This document shows, piece by piece, positions 14,702 to 20,525 of a stretch of DNA of 33,583 nt. The stretch is from IMG/VR virus record IMGVR_UViG_3300037587_000539, positions 1-33,583 of that record. One strand, given 5' to 3'. The stretch comes from a virus. The position numbers and the translations under genes were made by a program. Under the pieces are notes generated by a model that made no database searches, was not told where the DNA came from, and saw nothing but the letters and a program-made list of their open reading frames with translations. Each line of letters opens with the position of its first letter. Position 1 is the stretch's first letter.

Positions 14702-15127
14702 ATGGGTAAGCCACTAACAAGCGAGAACGATATGATGACATTAGATAAGTTTTACTCAACCGAAAGTGCAGAGGATATTCAGTGGTTCAAAGGATATCGT
14801 TCCGACTGGATGACTGATGACCAGTGGTTGTGCCATTTATTTTTAAGCCAGTTGTTTTGCGGTTTCCATCACATAATGGGCAAACCAAAAGCATTTGGCA
14901 GCGGAATAGTTATTAACTCAAGAGAGCATCGTTTAGCAACTTTCGACTTCGATTACCTAACCAAGGCGGTAATCATGGCTCATAACTGGGGTGTTAGATT
15001 CTCAGTTGAGGGCGGCGGTCCAGGTATGATAAAGATTCTATTATTTAAGCGTTCGGAGCGGACCGGAGATGTATCACAGCGGCACCCGTTAATGTCCGAG
15101 GCTGTCGAAAAGTATAAAGACAAATAA
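14702..15127 (+). CDS. Protein of unknown function (up to 141 aa)
   Basis: Trp- and His-rich: IQWFKGYRSDWMTDDQWLCH, then FCGFHHIMGKPKAFGSGIVI and a C-terminal GPGMIKILLFKRSE. The first ATG has a poor ribosome site; the ATG pair at 14732 (MMTLDKFYS) with GAGA upstream may be the true start. No domain recognised; a mixed alpha/beta fold is likely. Confidence 0.55.
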   Translation: MGKPLTSENDMMTLDKFYSTESAEDIQWFKGYRSDWMTDDQWLCHLFLSQLFCGFHHIMGKPKAFGSGIVINSREHRLATFDFDYLTKAVIMAHNWGVRFSVEGGGPGMIKILLFKRSERTGDVSQRHPLMSEAVEKYKDK

Positions 15128-15137
15128 GGCGCGGCGA

Positions 15138-15431
15138 ATGAAATATCTACTCCCAGGCAACGAAAGCACTAAACGGGTTGAGCTATTAATCAGCTTAACT
15201 CGAATAGAGAGCGAACCATTGATTAAGGCTATAAATCAGCATTTAGTCAACGGTAAGCCAGAAAACAGCGCGGCCGTACTCAACGGCATACCGCAGCCTA
15301 ATTTTAATCGGGCAATGGTCAAGCTAAACAAAGTAGCTGAGACCGTTGAGGCAATCAAAGCGCTGGACTGGACTCACATTAATAACAAATCACAAACTGA
15401 TGTAAAACGGAGAAAACTATGCAACACATAA
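15138..15431 (+). CDS. PapB/FaeB-like HTH regulator
   Basis: The 97-aa protein resembles PapB-family regulators, best known for controlling fimbrial operons. Residues about 17-71 (LISLTRIESEPLIKAINQHL then VNGKPENSAAVLNGIPQPNF and NRAMVKLNKV) line up with PapB's I-x-S-E-K-x-I-x-A-L-x-x-Y-L-V-x-G ... F-S-x-x-L-x-R-L. The family binds DNA through a modified HTH in that stretch. Here it sits at the end of the recombination block, before the lysis genes, so it may control phage genes or host pili. Confidence 0.65.
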   Translation: MKYLLPGNESTKRVELLISLTRIESEPLIKAINQHLVNGKPENSAAVLNGIPQPNFNRAMVKLNKVAETVEAIKALDWTHINNKSQTDVKRRKLCNT

Positions 15432-15508
15432 TCATAGCAATGCAAAAAGACGCGATTCAACCATTTAATTGTTGGCTACCACTTGAACCAGGAGCCGAAC
15501 AGGACTAA
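15419..15508 (+). CDS. Micro-protein of unknown function (29 aa)
   Basis: MQHIIIAMQKDAIQPFNCWL then PLEPGAEQD. It overlaps the end of the PapB-like gene by 13 bases in another frame, with GGAG 8 bases upstream of the ATG. No similarity is claimed; it is kept because of the ribosome site and tight overlap. Confidence 0.35.
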   Translation: MQHIIIAMQKDAIQPFNCWLPLEPGAEQD

Positions 15509-15516
15509 CCAAGCCG

Positions 15517-15535
15517 GCCCGTTAATTCGGGCTTT
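15517..15535 (+). terminator. Short TTAATT-loop terminator hairpin
   Basis: GCCCG (15517-15521), loop TTAATT, CGGGC (15528-15532), then TTT. It is a weak intrinsic terminator 9 bases after the 29-aa gene. It shares its loop with the hairpin at 15622. Confidence 0.5.
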
Positions 15536-15580
15536 GTGGGTGCCAGGATATGAAATATTAAACAACCAGAGGATAACGTT

Positions 15581-15607
15581 ATGAAAACGCAGGGGGAAAG
15601 CCCTTAG
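15581..15607 (+). CDS. Possible 8-codon leader peptide
   Basis: ATG AAA ACG CAG GGG GAA AGC CCT TAG reads MKTQGESP. AGAGGATAACGTT upstream gives a ribosome site. It is followed by a GAGA-TTAG-TCTC mini-hairpin (about 15607-15618) and by the terminator hairpin at 15622, an arrangement that resembles an attenuator. The rest of the 15509-15671 gap holds nothing else I can name. Speculative. Confidence 0.25.
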   Translation: MKTQGESP

Positions 15608-15621
15608 AGATTAGTCTCCGC

Positions 15622-15641
15622 AGCCGCTTAATTGCGGCTTT
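15622..15641 (+). terminator. TTAATT-loop hairpin terminator
   Basis: AGCCGC (15622-15627), loop TTAATT, GCGGCT (15634-15639), then TT. It lies 30 bases before the 95-aa gene and may attenuate transcription into the lysis region. Confidence 0.5.
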
Positions 15642-15671
15642 GTCGGTAGTAAAACAACAAAGGAAATCAAA

Positions 15672-15959
15672 ATGAGTTTACTTAGCGTATATAGATTATC
15701 AACTGATTACAAAAAGCTTTATCAGCGTGTTAATGCTGGTGACGTTATCGCCGCCTTTGCTGAAAGAAAGCGATCTAACTCGGATGTTCTTGTTACTGAT
15801 ATTTGCAGGGTAATAAAACATCGAACATTTACTTTCTCATTCGGGGTGTGTGGCATTTCATACGATGAGATATTTCCATTCGACAGCTCGCAAGGAACGG
15901 AAGAAGAAGTGTTTATTGCGGCCTGTGAGGGTTTAAATCTAGGCTGGATTGAGCCTTAA
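15672..15959 (+). CDS. Protein of unknown function (95 aa)
   Basis: It begins MSLLSVYRLSTDYKKLYQRV and contains VTDICRVIKHRTFTFSFGVC. Soluble, mixed fold, no membrane span. AAAGGAAATCAAA before the ATG is a good ribosome site. It opens the segment leading to the lysis genes. No family recognised. Confidence 0.6.
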   Translation: MSLLSVYRLSTDYKKLYQRVNAGDVIAAFAERKRSNSDVLVTDICRVIKHRTFTFSFGVCGISYDEIFPFDSSQGTEEEVFIAACEGLNLGWIEP

Positions 15960-15977
15960 AACAACAAAGGAGCTAAC

Positions 15978-16175
15978 ATGACAAAACATCAATTAAACAT
16001 TATAAAGCTTGTCGATTTGATACACGACATCGAGAACACTAATTGCCACGTCGGTAGTCTCGATGGCTTAAATTTACTAAATGGCTTAGTAAAGATTCAC
16101 TCCGAACACACTGGATCTAAGTATAAACCGTACAGTCAAAAACCGGTTGGCCCGGCAAAAGATTATGTGGCTTGA
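15978..16175 (+). CDS. Small protein of unknown function (65 aa)
   Basis: It begins MTKHQLNIIKLVDLIHDIEN and ends PYSQKPVGPAKDYVA. Mostly helical and polar. AAAGGAG is 6 bases before the ATG. Its end overlaps the start of the 36-aa membrane peptide by 11 bases, so the two are likely translated together. Confidence 0.6.
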   Translation: MTKHQLNIIKLVDLIHDIENTNCHVGSLDGLNLLNGLVKIHSEHTGSKYKPYSQKPVGPAKDYVA

Positions 16176-16275
16176 AGTCGCACTAACAATACTAGCCATG
16201 TCGGCTGGTGTTATCGGTATAGCGTCTGCGTTGGGCGCTTTGATTAATTATTATTTTGGAGGCGATCATGAATAG
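16165..16275 (+). CDS. 36-aa membrane micro-protein (lysis region)
   Basis: MWLEVALTILAMSAGVIGIA then SALGALINYYFGGDHE. One strong span (about residues 4-28), negative C-terminus. It overlaps the neighbour on each side and lies two genes before the lysozyme, so it is a candidate holin, antiholin or pinholin-like peptide. No family can be named at this length. Confidence 0.5.
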   Translation: MWLEVALTILAMSAGVIGIASALGALINYYFGGDHE

Positions 16276-16399
16276 TGTAACGTTTGAGCATGTCGCGTAC
16301 GCAGCAGCTTTAACTGTTGGCTCAGTATCCATACTGTTCGTTGGCTCTGTTTTAGTTATATGTTTAGTTAAAAAATTTGGAGATTATGATGATGAGTAA
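16268..16399 (+). CDS. 43-aa membrane micro-protein (lysis region)
   Basis: MNSVTFEHVAYAAALTVGSV then SILFVGSVLVICLVKKFGDY and DDE. One long span (about residues 9-35) then a charged tail. GGAGGC lies 5 bases before the ATG. It overlaps both neighbours, ending inside the lysozyme start. Candidate holin-like peptide; a single span with a short charged tail is consistent but not proof. Confidence 0.5.
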   Translation: MNSVTFEHVAYAAALTVGSVSILFVGSVLVICLVKKFGDYDDE

Positions 16400-16805
16400 A
16401 TTAATCGAGCAAATAAAGTTTCACGAAGGCTTACGATTAAAGCCGTATGTATGTACCGCTGGAAAGTTAACCATTGGCTACGGTAGAAACCTTGAAGATC
16501 GCGGAATCACTAAATATGAAGCTGAACTTCTTTTATCTCATGACCTGGCAGAAGTCGAAAGCCAGTTAAAGGACAAGCTTGAGTTTTGGAGTGCTCTCGA
16601 TCACGTTCGTCAAGCTGTACTGATTAATATGGCTTTCAATATTGGCATTAATGGCCTAATGAAATTCAAGAAAACTCTGGTCATGATCGGAAATGGTGAA
16701 TATTCATATGCGGCAATTGAAATGATGGATAGCCGATGGGCAAAGCAAGTTCCTAAACGTGCGCTTGATTTGAGTGTTCAAATGGATCTGGGGATTTTCT
16801 CATGA
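16389..16805 (+). CDS. Phage lysozyme, GH24 family, with E-C-T active site
   Basis: A T4-type muramidase that cuts the MurNAc-GlcNAc bond of peptidoglycan. The N-terminus (KFHEGLRLKPYVCTAGKLTIGY) aligns with the T4 lysozyme active-site region; Glu13, Cys22 and Thr28 match T4 Glu11, Asp20 and Thr26 with identical spacing, so Asp is replaced by Cys. The rest (AVLINMAFNIGINGLMKFKK, SRWAKQVPKRA) is typical of the family. No signal or anchor segment is seen, so a holin is needed. Three in-frame ATGs occur (16386, 16389, 16392); 16389 sits 6 bases from GGAG. ATGA overlap with the holin gene. Confidence 0.88.
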   Translation: MMSKLIEQIKFHEGLRLKPYVCTAGKLTIGYGRNLEDRGITKYEAELLLSHDLAEVESQLKDKLEFWSALDHVRQAVLINMAFNIGINGLMKFKKTLVMIGNGEYSYAAIEMMDSRWAKQVPKRALDLSVQMDLGIFS

Positions 16806-17380
16806 GTTGGTCAAAAGTAGGTAAATTTTTAAAGTCGGCACTACCAATGGCGGCGAATGCTTTAACTGGTGGATCCGCTGGTGTTATTGGTTCCTTAATT
16901 TCTTCAGCAATGGGTGTTGATAATAATCCTGACGCTGTAATGGCAGAATTAAAGCGGGATCCCGATGCTATTTTAAAATATAAACTAGCAGAACTGGAAA
17001 ATGATAGCGTTGTAATTGTGGCGTGTCAGCAGGTTGAATTGGAAAAACTTCAAACTGTTAACGACACAATGCGTGTTGAGATTAATTCGGGCGATCCATT
17101 TGTTCGCCGGTGGCGTCCGTTTTATGGCTACTGCGTTGCCATATCCTGGCTAATTCAAATGATGGGCTTTACTTTTGTATTTGGATATACGGCAATAAAG
17201 AACCCTGACAAGCTCATGTTGGTAATTCAGCAATTCGCTGTGCTGTCGGGTTCGTTAATTGCTTTGTGGGGTATTGCGTTGGCCGTGCTTGGTGTAAGCG
17301 TGCATAAGCGGAGTCAAGACAAGCAGCAACCAGTCGAAGACAAAGCAAAAGGCATTCTTGCTAAACTAATGGGGAGATAA
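16802..17380 (+). CDS. Holin of the 3TM / GTA-release family
   Basis: The 192-aa protein has an amphipathic Gly/Ala-rich N-terminus (ALTGGSAGVIGSLISSAMGV), a soluble helical middle, then GDPFVRRWRPFYGYCVAISW and further membrane spans (VFGYTAIKN region and AVLSGSLIALWGIALAVLGV). The RRWRPFYGY motif before the membrane block is characteristic of the holin-of-3TMs family. It follows the lysozyme with ATGA overlap, so it would time release of the cytoplasmic lysozyme. Confidence 0.82.
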   Translation: MSWSKVGKFLKSALPMAANALTGGSAGVIGSLISSAMGVDNNPDAVMAELKRDPDAILKYKLAELENDSVVIVACQQVELEKLQTVNDTMRVEINSGDPFVRRWRPFYGYCVAISWLIQMMGFTFVFGYTAIKNPDKLMLVIQQFAVLSGSLIALWGIALAVLGVSVHKRSQDKQQPVEDKAKGILAKLMGR

Positions 17381-17382
17381 TC

Positions 17383-17496
17383 ATGCTACCACCACGCATA
17401 AAACAAGAGCCATACTGCCACAAAAGCAACATCATAGTTTTGGTGGTTCTTGCTTTTTGTGTGGCACTATCGTTGTATGTTACAATCGGACAATAG
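17383..17496 (+). CDS. 37-aa single-span micro-protein
   Basis: MLPPRIKQEPYCHKSNIIVL then VVLAFCVALSLYVTIGQ. Basic N-terminus and a single C-terminal span. GGGGAGATAATC before the ATG is a strong site and spans the end of the holin gene. Its coding DNA contains a large imperfect inverted repeat (17416-17466). Possible antiholin or spanin-related peptide; not assignable. Confidence 0.5.
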   Translation: MLPPRIKQEPYCHKSNIIVLVVLAFCVALSLYVTIGQ

Positions 17497-17516
17497 TTAA
17501 TTAATTGGATGAAATA

Positions 17517-17648
17517 ATGGCTAAGCGACCTGAAAGAAAAGCGGTTAAAAATGCTGGTAATGGTGGCAGAAAACCTAGACTACCACCACAAGCCAGAAGC
17601 GTCGATAAAAATGGCCGCACACATGGAGCGGATGGGAGATTCGAATGA
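17517..17648 (+). CDS. Small basic, Gly/Arg-rich protein (43 aa)
   Basis: MAKRPERKAVKNAGNGGRKP then RLPPQARSVDKNGRTHGADG. Very basic and probably unstructured. The ATG overlap (ATGA at 17645) joins it to the membrane protein that follows. The upstream ribosome site is weak. Role unknown. Confidence 0.45.
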   Translation: MAKRPERKAVKNAGNGGRKPRLPPQARSVDKNGRTHGADGRFE

Positions 17649-18100
17649 TTAAACCATTGGCCATAGCTATGCTAAGCTGGATGTTTAGCCTATTGGTAGG
17701 CGAAGCTTACGAGTATCAAACTTGGCAATGCTTGGTCAATATGTCTCTAGTTGACTTTATGTTCTTTGCGGTGTTTTACTATAGCGATATAGATAATCAA
17801 AAAGTTAGATGGATTTGCACGTTATTATTTATTTCCATTGTTTTCACTTGGCTTTCATCAGTAGCGTTCTTTTTGTACCATTACAAACTGATTGGAGCTA
17901 GCTTTTTTGCTGTAGATGTTGATATTGACCTGTTCGGTAATGTTAGCCTTGTTTTATCGTTGCTAATACTTATCGTTTCATCACTTAATGATCGCGTCAT
18001 GGACAGATTAGATGGTTTATGTTGGCCTAGCTTTGCTCATTCTTTTCGGTATAGTTTTGATCTCAGTCGCATTCGTAATGCTAAGAAAGGTGCATTCTGA
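17645..18100 (+). CDS. Multi-span membrane protein of unknown function (151 aa)
   Basis: About four hydrophobic spans: MIKPLAIAMLSWMFSLLVG, FMFFAVFYYSDI, ICTLLFISIVFTWLSSVAFF and VSLVLSLLILIVSSL. A basic C-terminal tail follows. It lies in the lysis region between the two holin-like genes. Its stop codon (TGA) overlaps the CTG that seems to start the next gene. No family recognised. Confidence 0.6.
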   Translation: MIKPLAIAMLSWMFSLLVGEAYEYQTWQCLVNMSLVDFMFFAVFYYSDIDNQKVRWICTLLFISIVFTWLSSVAFFLYHYKLIGASFFAVDVDIDLFGNVSLVLSLLILIVSSLNDRVMDRLDGLCWPSFAHSFRYSFDLSRIRNAKKGAF

Positions 18101-18378
18101 AGATCACAAGCGTAGTAGACGCAATAGGCCAGCCAGTAGTCGAAGCGATAAACGCCGCAGGTAACAAGGTTGGGCTCGCATCTATTGGCGCTACTGCTGG
18201 CATTGTCGCAAGCATTAAGGCTGGCATTATCGACTTGGTTGGCTCTTGGGGCATGACAGACACAGCGCTATTAATATCAATGACTGGCGGTGTTATGTTT
18301 TGCCTCAAGTTAAGAATGGACATAAAGAAATCGGCACTTGAAATGGAACTAATGAAAAAGAAGGCTGAAAAAGATTAA
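18097..18378 (+). CDS. Holin-like protein probably starting at CTG
   Basis: Translation in this frame gives (M)KITSVVDAIGQPVVEAINAA, two candidate membrane spans (GLASIGATAGIVASIKAGII and TDTALLISMTGGVMFCL) and a charged tail rich in Lys, Glu and Met (93 aa). This is the general layout of a class II holin. There is no ATG, GTG or TTG before the conserved-looking start. The only fit is CTG at 18097, which overlaps the upstream TGA as CTGA, the usual ATGA overlap with one base changed, and AAAGG lies 6-7 bases upstream. The gene would be missed by standard gene callers. Confidence 0.55.
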   Translation: MKITSVVDAIGQPVVEAINAAGNKVGLASIGATAGIVASIKAGIIDLVGSWGMTDTALLISMTGGVMFCLKLRMDIKKSALEMELMKKKAEKD

Positions 18379-18470
18379 CCAATACCCCCGACGAGGTAGA
18401 TACTCCTAAACTAGAGGGAGGTGATCGAGAGCGTAACTCGCAAGTTTATATCGAGACTGTTGATAAATAG
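18372..18470 (+). other. Open -1 frame extension of the holin-like gene
   Basis: Directly at the end of the 93-aa gene, the -1 frame is open for 32 codons and reads RLTNTPDEVDTPKLEGGDRE then RNSQVYIETVDK. It has ordinary coding composition but no start codon. It is entered only if ribosomes slip back one base at GAAAAAG (18367-18373), or if one base has been lost. A C-terminally extended holin would result. Confidence 0.3.
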
Positions 18471-18487
18471 AGTTGATATAAGTAACT

Positions 18488-18511
18488 AACCGGCTTAAAG
18501 GCTGGTTTTTT
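18488..18511 (+). terminator. Rho-independent terminator closing the lysis region
   Basis: AACCGGCT (18488-18495) pairs with GGCTGGTT (18500-18507) including two G.U pairs, loop TAAA, and six T (18506-18511). It is the clear end of the plus-strand lysis transcript. The roughly 100 bases after it (to 18614) have no gene. They contain TTGTGT near 18554 and AT-rich text that might be a weak promoter. Confidence 0.75.
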
Positions 18512-18614
18512 ATTGGGTGAAATAAATCAAAAATGATATATCAAAAGTGTTGTGTTTCGCAATCAGTGTGATAAGGTTATTACATAGGCAGGGCGAACAC
18601 AAAAAGGAAATATC

Positions 18615-18734
18615 ATGAAGCGCATGGATGAAAAACACAGAATAGAGCGGCCATTTTACATAGTTGAGTTTGGCGTTGTTATTATTTTTCTTAGTTACAA
18701 ACTAATTTGCTTTTTAGGTGGAATATGGATTTAA
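18615..18734 (+). CDS. 39-aa single-span membrane micro-protein
   Basis: MKRMDEKHRIERPFYIVEFG then VVIIFLSYKLICFLGGIWI. Charged N-terminus and one C-terminal span. AAAAGGAAATATC precedes the ATG. The end overlaps the HTH gene start by 10 bases. Function unknown; the first gene after the terminator at 18511. Confidence 0.5.
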   Translation: MKRMDEKHRIERPFYIVEFGVVIIFLSYKLICFLGGIWI

Positions 18735-18907
18735 AAAAACACATCAATAAAAATCACGGTGGCAATGCATCGGCGTTTGCCAAGTCTGCCGGCACAACTT
18801 ACCAGCAAGTGCAGCGCTGGATTAAATTGGATTGCATATGGCACGACGGCGATGTATGGCAGCGCAAAACGAAGTTAACACAAAACAAATTGGATGATAA
18901 ATCATGA
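18725..18907 (+). CDS. Small Cro-like HTH protein (60 aa)
   Basis: MDLKKHINKNHGGNASAFAK then SAGTTYQQVQRWIKLDCIWH. Residues about 15-34 (ASAFAKSAGTTYQQVQRWIK) form a typical helix-turn-helix, followed by DGDVWQRKTKL, like small Cro/CI-type phage regulators. The start is set by AGGTGG 5 bases upstream. Overlaps the next gene by ATGA. It could control the segment containing rtcB. Confidence 0.65.
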   Translation: MDLKKHINKNHGGNASAFAKSAGTTYQQVQRWIKLDCIWHDGDVWQRKTKLTQNKLDDKS

Positions 18908-19263
18908 AAACAAAAAACGTTAAAGTAAGAGTTAAGGATATCAAGGCGGGAGTTGCTATTTATACGTCGCATCCCATCTATGGCATAGAGTCATCTGTAG
19001 TTGTTGGTAAGCCATTTATGATTAGTGGAATAGGATTATTCTACAAAGTAAAGGTAACGTCTAAATATGGCGACTACAGGACCGAGCATAGTATTTGCGA
19101 TTCCGGCATCAAAAAAGGCGAGTCATATAATTACCGTAGAACATTTTTCAAGTTAAAGCATGCAGAAGAGTGGGCAAAGAAGATGTTAACGGACAAAGGT
19201 TTCATTAAGCAACAACAAAGACATGAGAACAGCATGAAGCCTTTTAACCATGTCTTTGCGTAA
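18904..19263 (+). CDS. Protein of unknown function (119 aa)
   Basis: It begins MKTKNVKVRVKDIKAGVAIY and contains a beta-rich basic body (GLFYKVKVTSKYGDYRTEH) and a helical basic end. The opening resembles short beta-barrel (KOW/SH3-like) proteins, but this is not firm. The start overlaps the HTH gene. It is followed by a hairpin and then rtcB. Confidence 0.6.
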   Translation: MKTKNVKVRVKDIKAGVAIYTSHPIYGIESSVVVGKPFMISGIGLFYKVKVTSKYGDYRTEHSICDSGIKKGESYNYRRTFFKLKHAEEWAKKMLTDKGFIKQQQRHENSMKPFNHVFA

Positions 19264-19264
19264 A

Positions 19265-19294
19265 TAAAACCCCACCGGCTTTAATCGGCCGGTG
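19265..19294 (-). terminator. Hairpin with minus-strand U-tract after the 119-aa gene
   Basis: CACCGGC (19273-19279) pairs with GCCGGTG (19288-19294) around TTTAATCG. The A-run AAAA (19266-19269) comes before the stem, so the U-tract is on the minus strand. It would stop RNA running against the genes, as with the hairpins at 6220, 10408 and 11363. It also lies 17 bases before the rtcB start. Confidence 0.45.
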
Positions 19295-19311
19295 CAAATA
19301 AGGGAATGACG

Positions 19312-20409
19312 ATGAAGAAGCAAAAAATTTACGCAGAAGTTTTGGAAGATGTTGCGTTAGAACAGTTTAATGACGCTATGGCTCAAGATTTCGTTGTTCA
19401 AGGTGCGTTAATGCCAGATGCTCACATGGGCTACTCTTTACCAATTGGCGCTGTTGTAGCAACTAAAGGCGTGATAGTTCCGGCCTGGGTTGGTTATGAC
19501 ATCGGCTGCGGCATGTGTGCTATACCAACTACATACAACGTCGATGAAATTAAAATATTCGCCAAGGAGATATTTGATAAAATTTATGAACTGGTTCCTG
19601 TTGGTTTTAACGTAAATCAAAAGAATATCGAATGTGATTTGTCGCCTAATGATTTGTCAGAGTTAGGTCAAAAAGCATTTGAAGCCAGAAAAGGGTTTAG
19701 ATCTCTTGGTTCGCTTGGTGGCGGTAATCACTTTATTGAAATCGGACAAGATGAAAGCAATTGTGTCTGGATTGTGATTCATTCGGGATCTCGCGGCCTA
19801 GGTCATGGCATAGCGCAAGAATACATGCGGCTTGCATCTGGTGACGGCAAGGTTAGAGAGGGTCATTTCGGGCTAGACGTTAATAGCGAAGGCGGTAAAA
19901 ATTACATTAACGATATGAATTGGGCGCTTGATTTCGCATTGGCCAACAGAAAAGAAATGATGTGCAGAATCGAACATGCAATGTCAGCCTATTGTAAAGG
20001 GTGGGTTAGATGGCCCGAATTAATCAACAGGAACCATAATCACGCCGAAGAAAAGAATGGGCTATGGATCCACCGCAAGGGCGCGACACACGCCGAGCAC
20101 AACATGCTAGGCGTCATCCCAGGCAATATGCGTGACGGATCATTCATCGTTAGAGGTAAGGGCAATCCTGATTCGTTATTTTCAAGCTCTCATGGTGCTG
20201 GTCGAGTTCTCGGCAGAAAGGCGGCAAAGAAAGCGTTGAACACTGATGACTTTAGAAAGGAAATGATCGGTATTACCGCAAAGGTTGAAGATTGTACGCT
20301 GGACGAATCGCCAATGGCCTATAAAAACATCTTTGAAGTGATGGAATTGCAAAAAGATTTAATAGAAGTCTTGCATCATATCAAACCTTTGATTAATATT
20401 AAGGGGTAA
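19312..20409 (+). CDS. rtcB: RtcB-type RNA ligase
   Basis: The 365-aa enzyme joins RNA 2',3'-cyclic phosphate or 3'-phosphate ends to 5'-OH ends with GTP and Mn2+, repairing cleaved tRNA. Signatures in order: PDAHMGYSLPIGAV, GYDIGCGM with Asp63 and Cys66 (metal), GGGNHFIEIG with His140, HSGSRGLGH with His157, NHNHAEE (His244) and LFSSSHGAGRVLG with His294, the guanylated histidine. All metal and catalytic residues are present; it is shorter than E. coli RtcB (about 408 aa). The ATG 7 bases from AGGG is preferred to the one six bases upstream. A tRNA gene starts 8 bases after its stop, suggesting a repair role against tRNA-cutting host nucleases. Confidence 0.93.
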   Translation: MKKQKIYAEVLEDVALEQFNDAMAQDFVVQGALMPDAHMGYSLPIGAVVATKGVIVPAWVGYDIGCGMCAIPTTYNVDEIKIFAKEIFDKIYELVPVGFNVNQKNIECDLSPNDLSELGQKAFEARKGFRSLGSLGGGNHFIEIGQDESNCVWIVIHSGSRGLGHGIAQEYMRLASGDGKVREGHFGLDVNSEGGKNYINDMNWALDFALANRKEMMCRIEHAMSAYCKGWVRWPELINRNHNHAEEKNGLWIHRKGATHAEHNMLGVIPGNMRDGSFIVRGKGNPDSLFSSSHGAGRVLGRKAAKKALNTDDFRKEMIGITAKVEDCTLDESPMAYKNIFEVMELQKDLIEVLHHIKPLINIKG

Positions 20410-20417
20410 ATAGAAAT

Positions 20418-20494
20418 CAGTGTGTAGCTCAGCTTGGTAGAGTAGCGGCTTTGGATGCCGGCGGTCATAGGTTCGAATCCTATCTCACTGACCA
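20418..20494 (+). tRNA. tRNA-Pro(UGG)
   Basis: A 77-nt tRNA with encoded CCA. The anticodon TGG (20452-20454) sits in a TTTGGAT loop. The T arm is perfect (ATAGG / TTCGAAT / CCTAT), the D arm is AGCTTGGTA, and the 3' end is CTCACTGACCA. Similar to E. coli tRNA-Pro(UGG) in the D loop, variable region and T arm. Oddities: a U-U mismatch in the acceptor stem, a G-G mismatch at the top of the anticodon stem, and A instead of the usual G at position 37. It lies 8 bases after rtcB. Confidence 0.88.
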
Positions 20495-20500
20495 AATTTA

Positions 20501-20509
20501 TGTTATAGT
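20501..20509 (+). promoter_or_regulatory. Extended -10 element before the pseudoknot RNA
   Basis: TGTTATAGT fits the extended -10 consensus TGnTATAAT with one mismatch. It would start RNA at about 20516, ten bases before the first paired base of the structured RNA. No -35 is visible, as is usual for extended -10 promoters. Confidence 0.4.
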
Positions 20510-20525
20510 ACTATTGTTGATTGGA

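Noticed and set aside
18081-18323. 80-aa minus-strand frame
   Set aside because: It lies opposite the 93-aa holin-like frame, which has good coding text, a ribosome site and a coupled start.
18379-18470. Independent small gene with a start codon in this frame
   Set aside because: No ATG, GTG, TTG or CTG occurs between the upstream in-frame stop (18366) and the 32-codon frame, so it is only listed as a possible frameshift extension.
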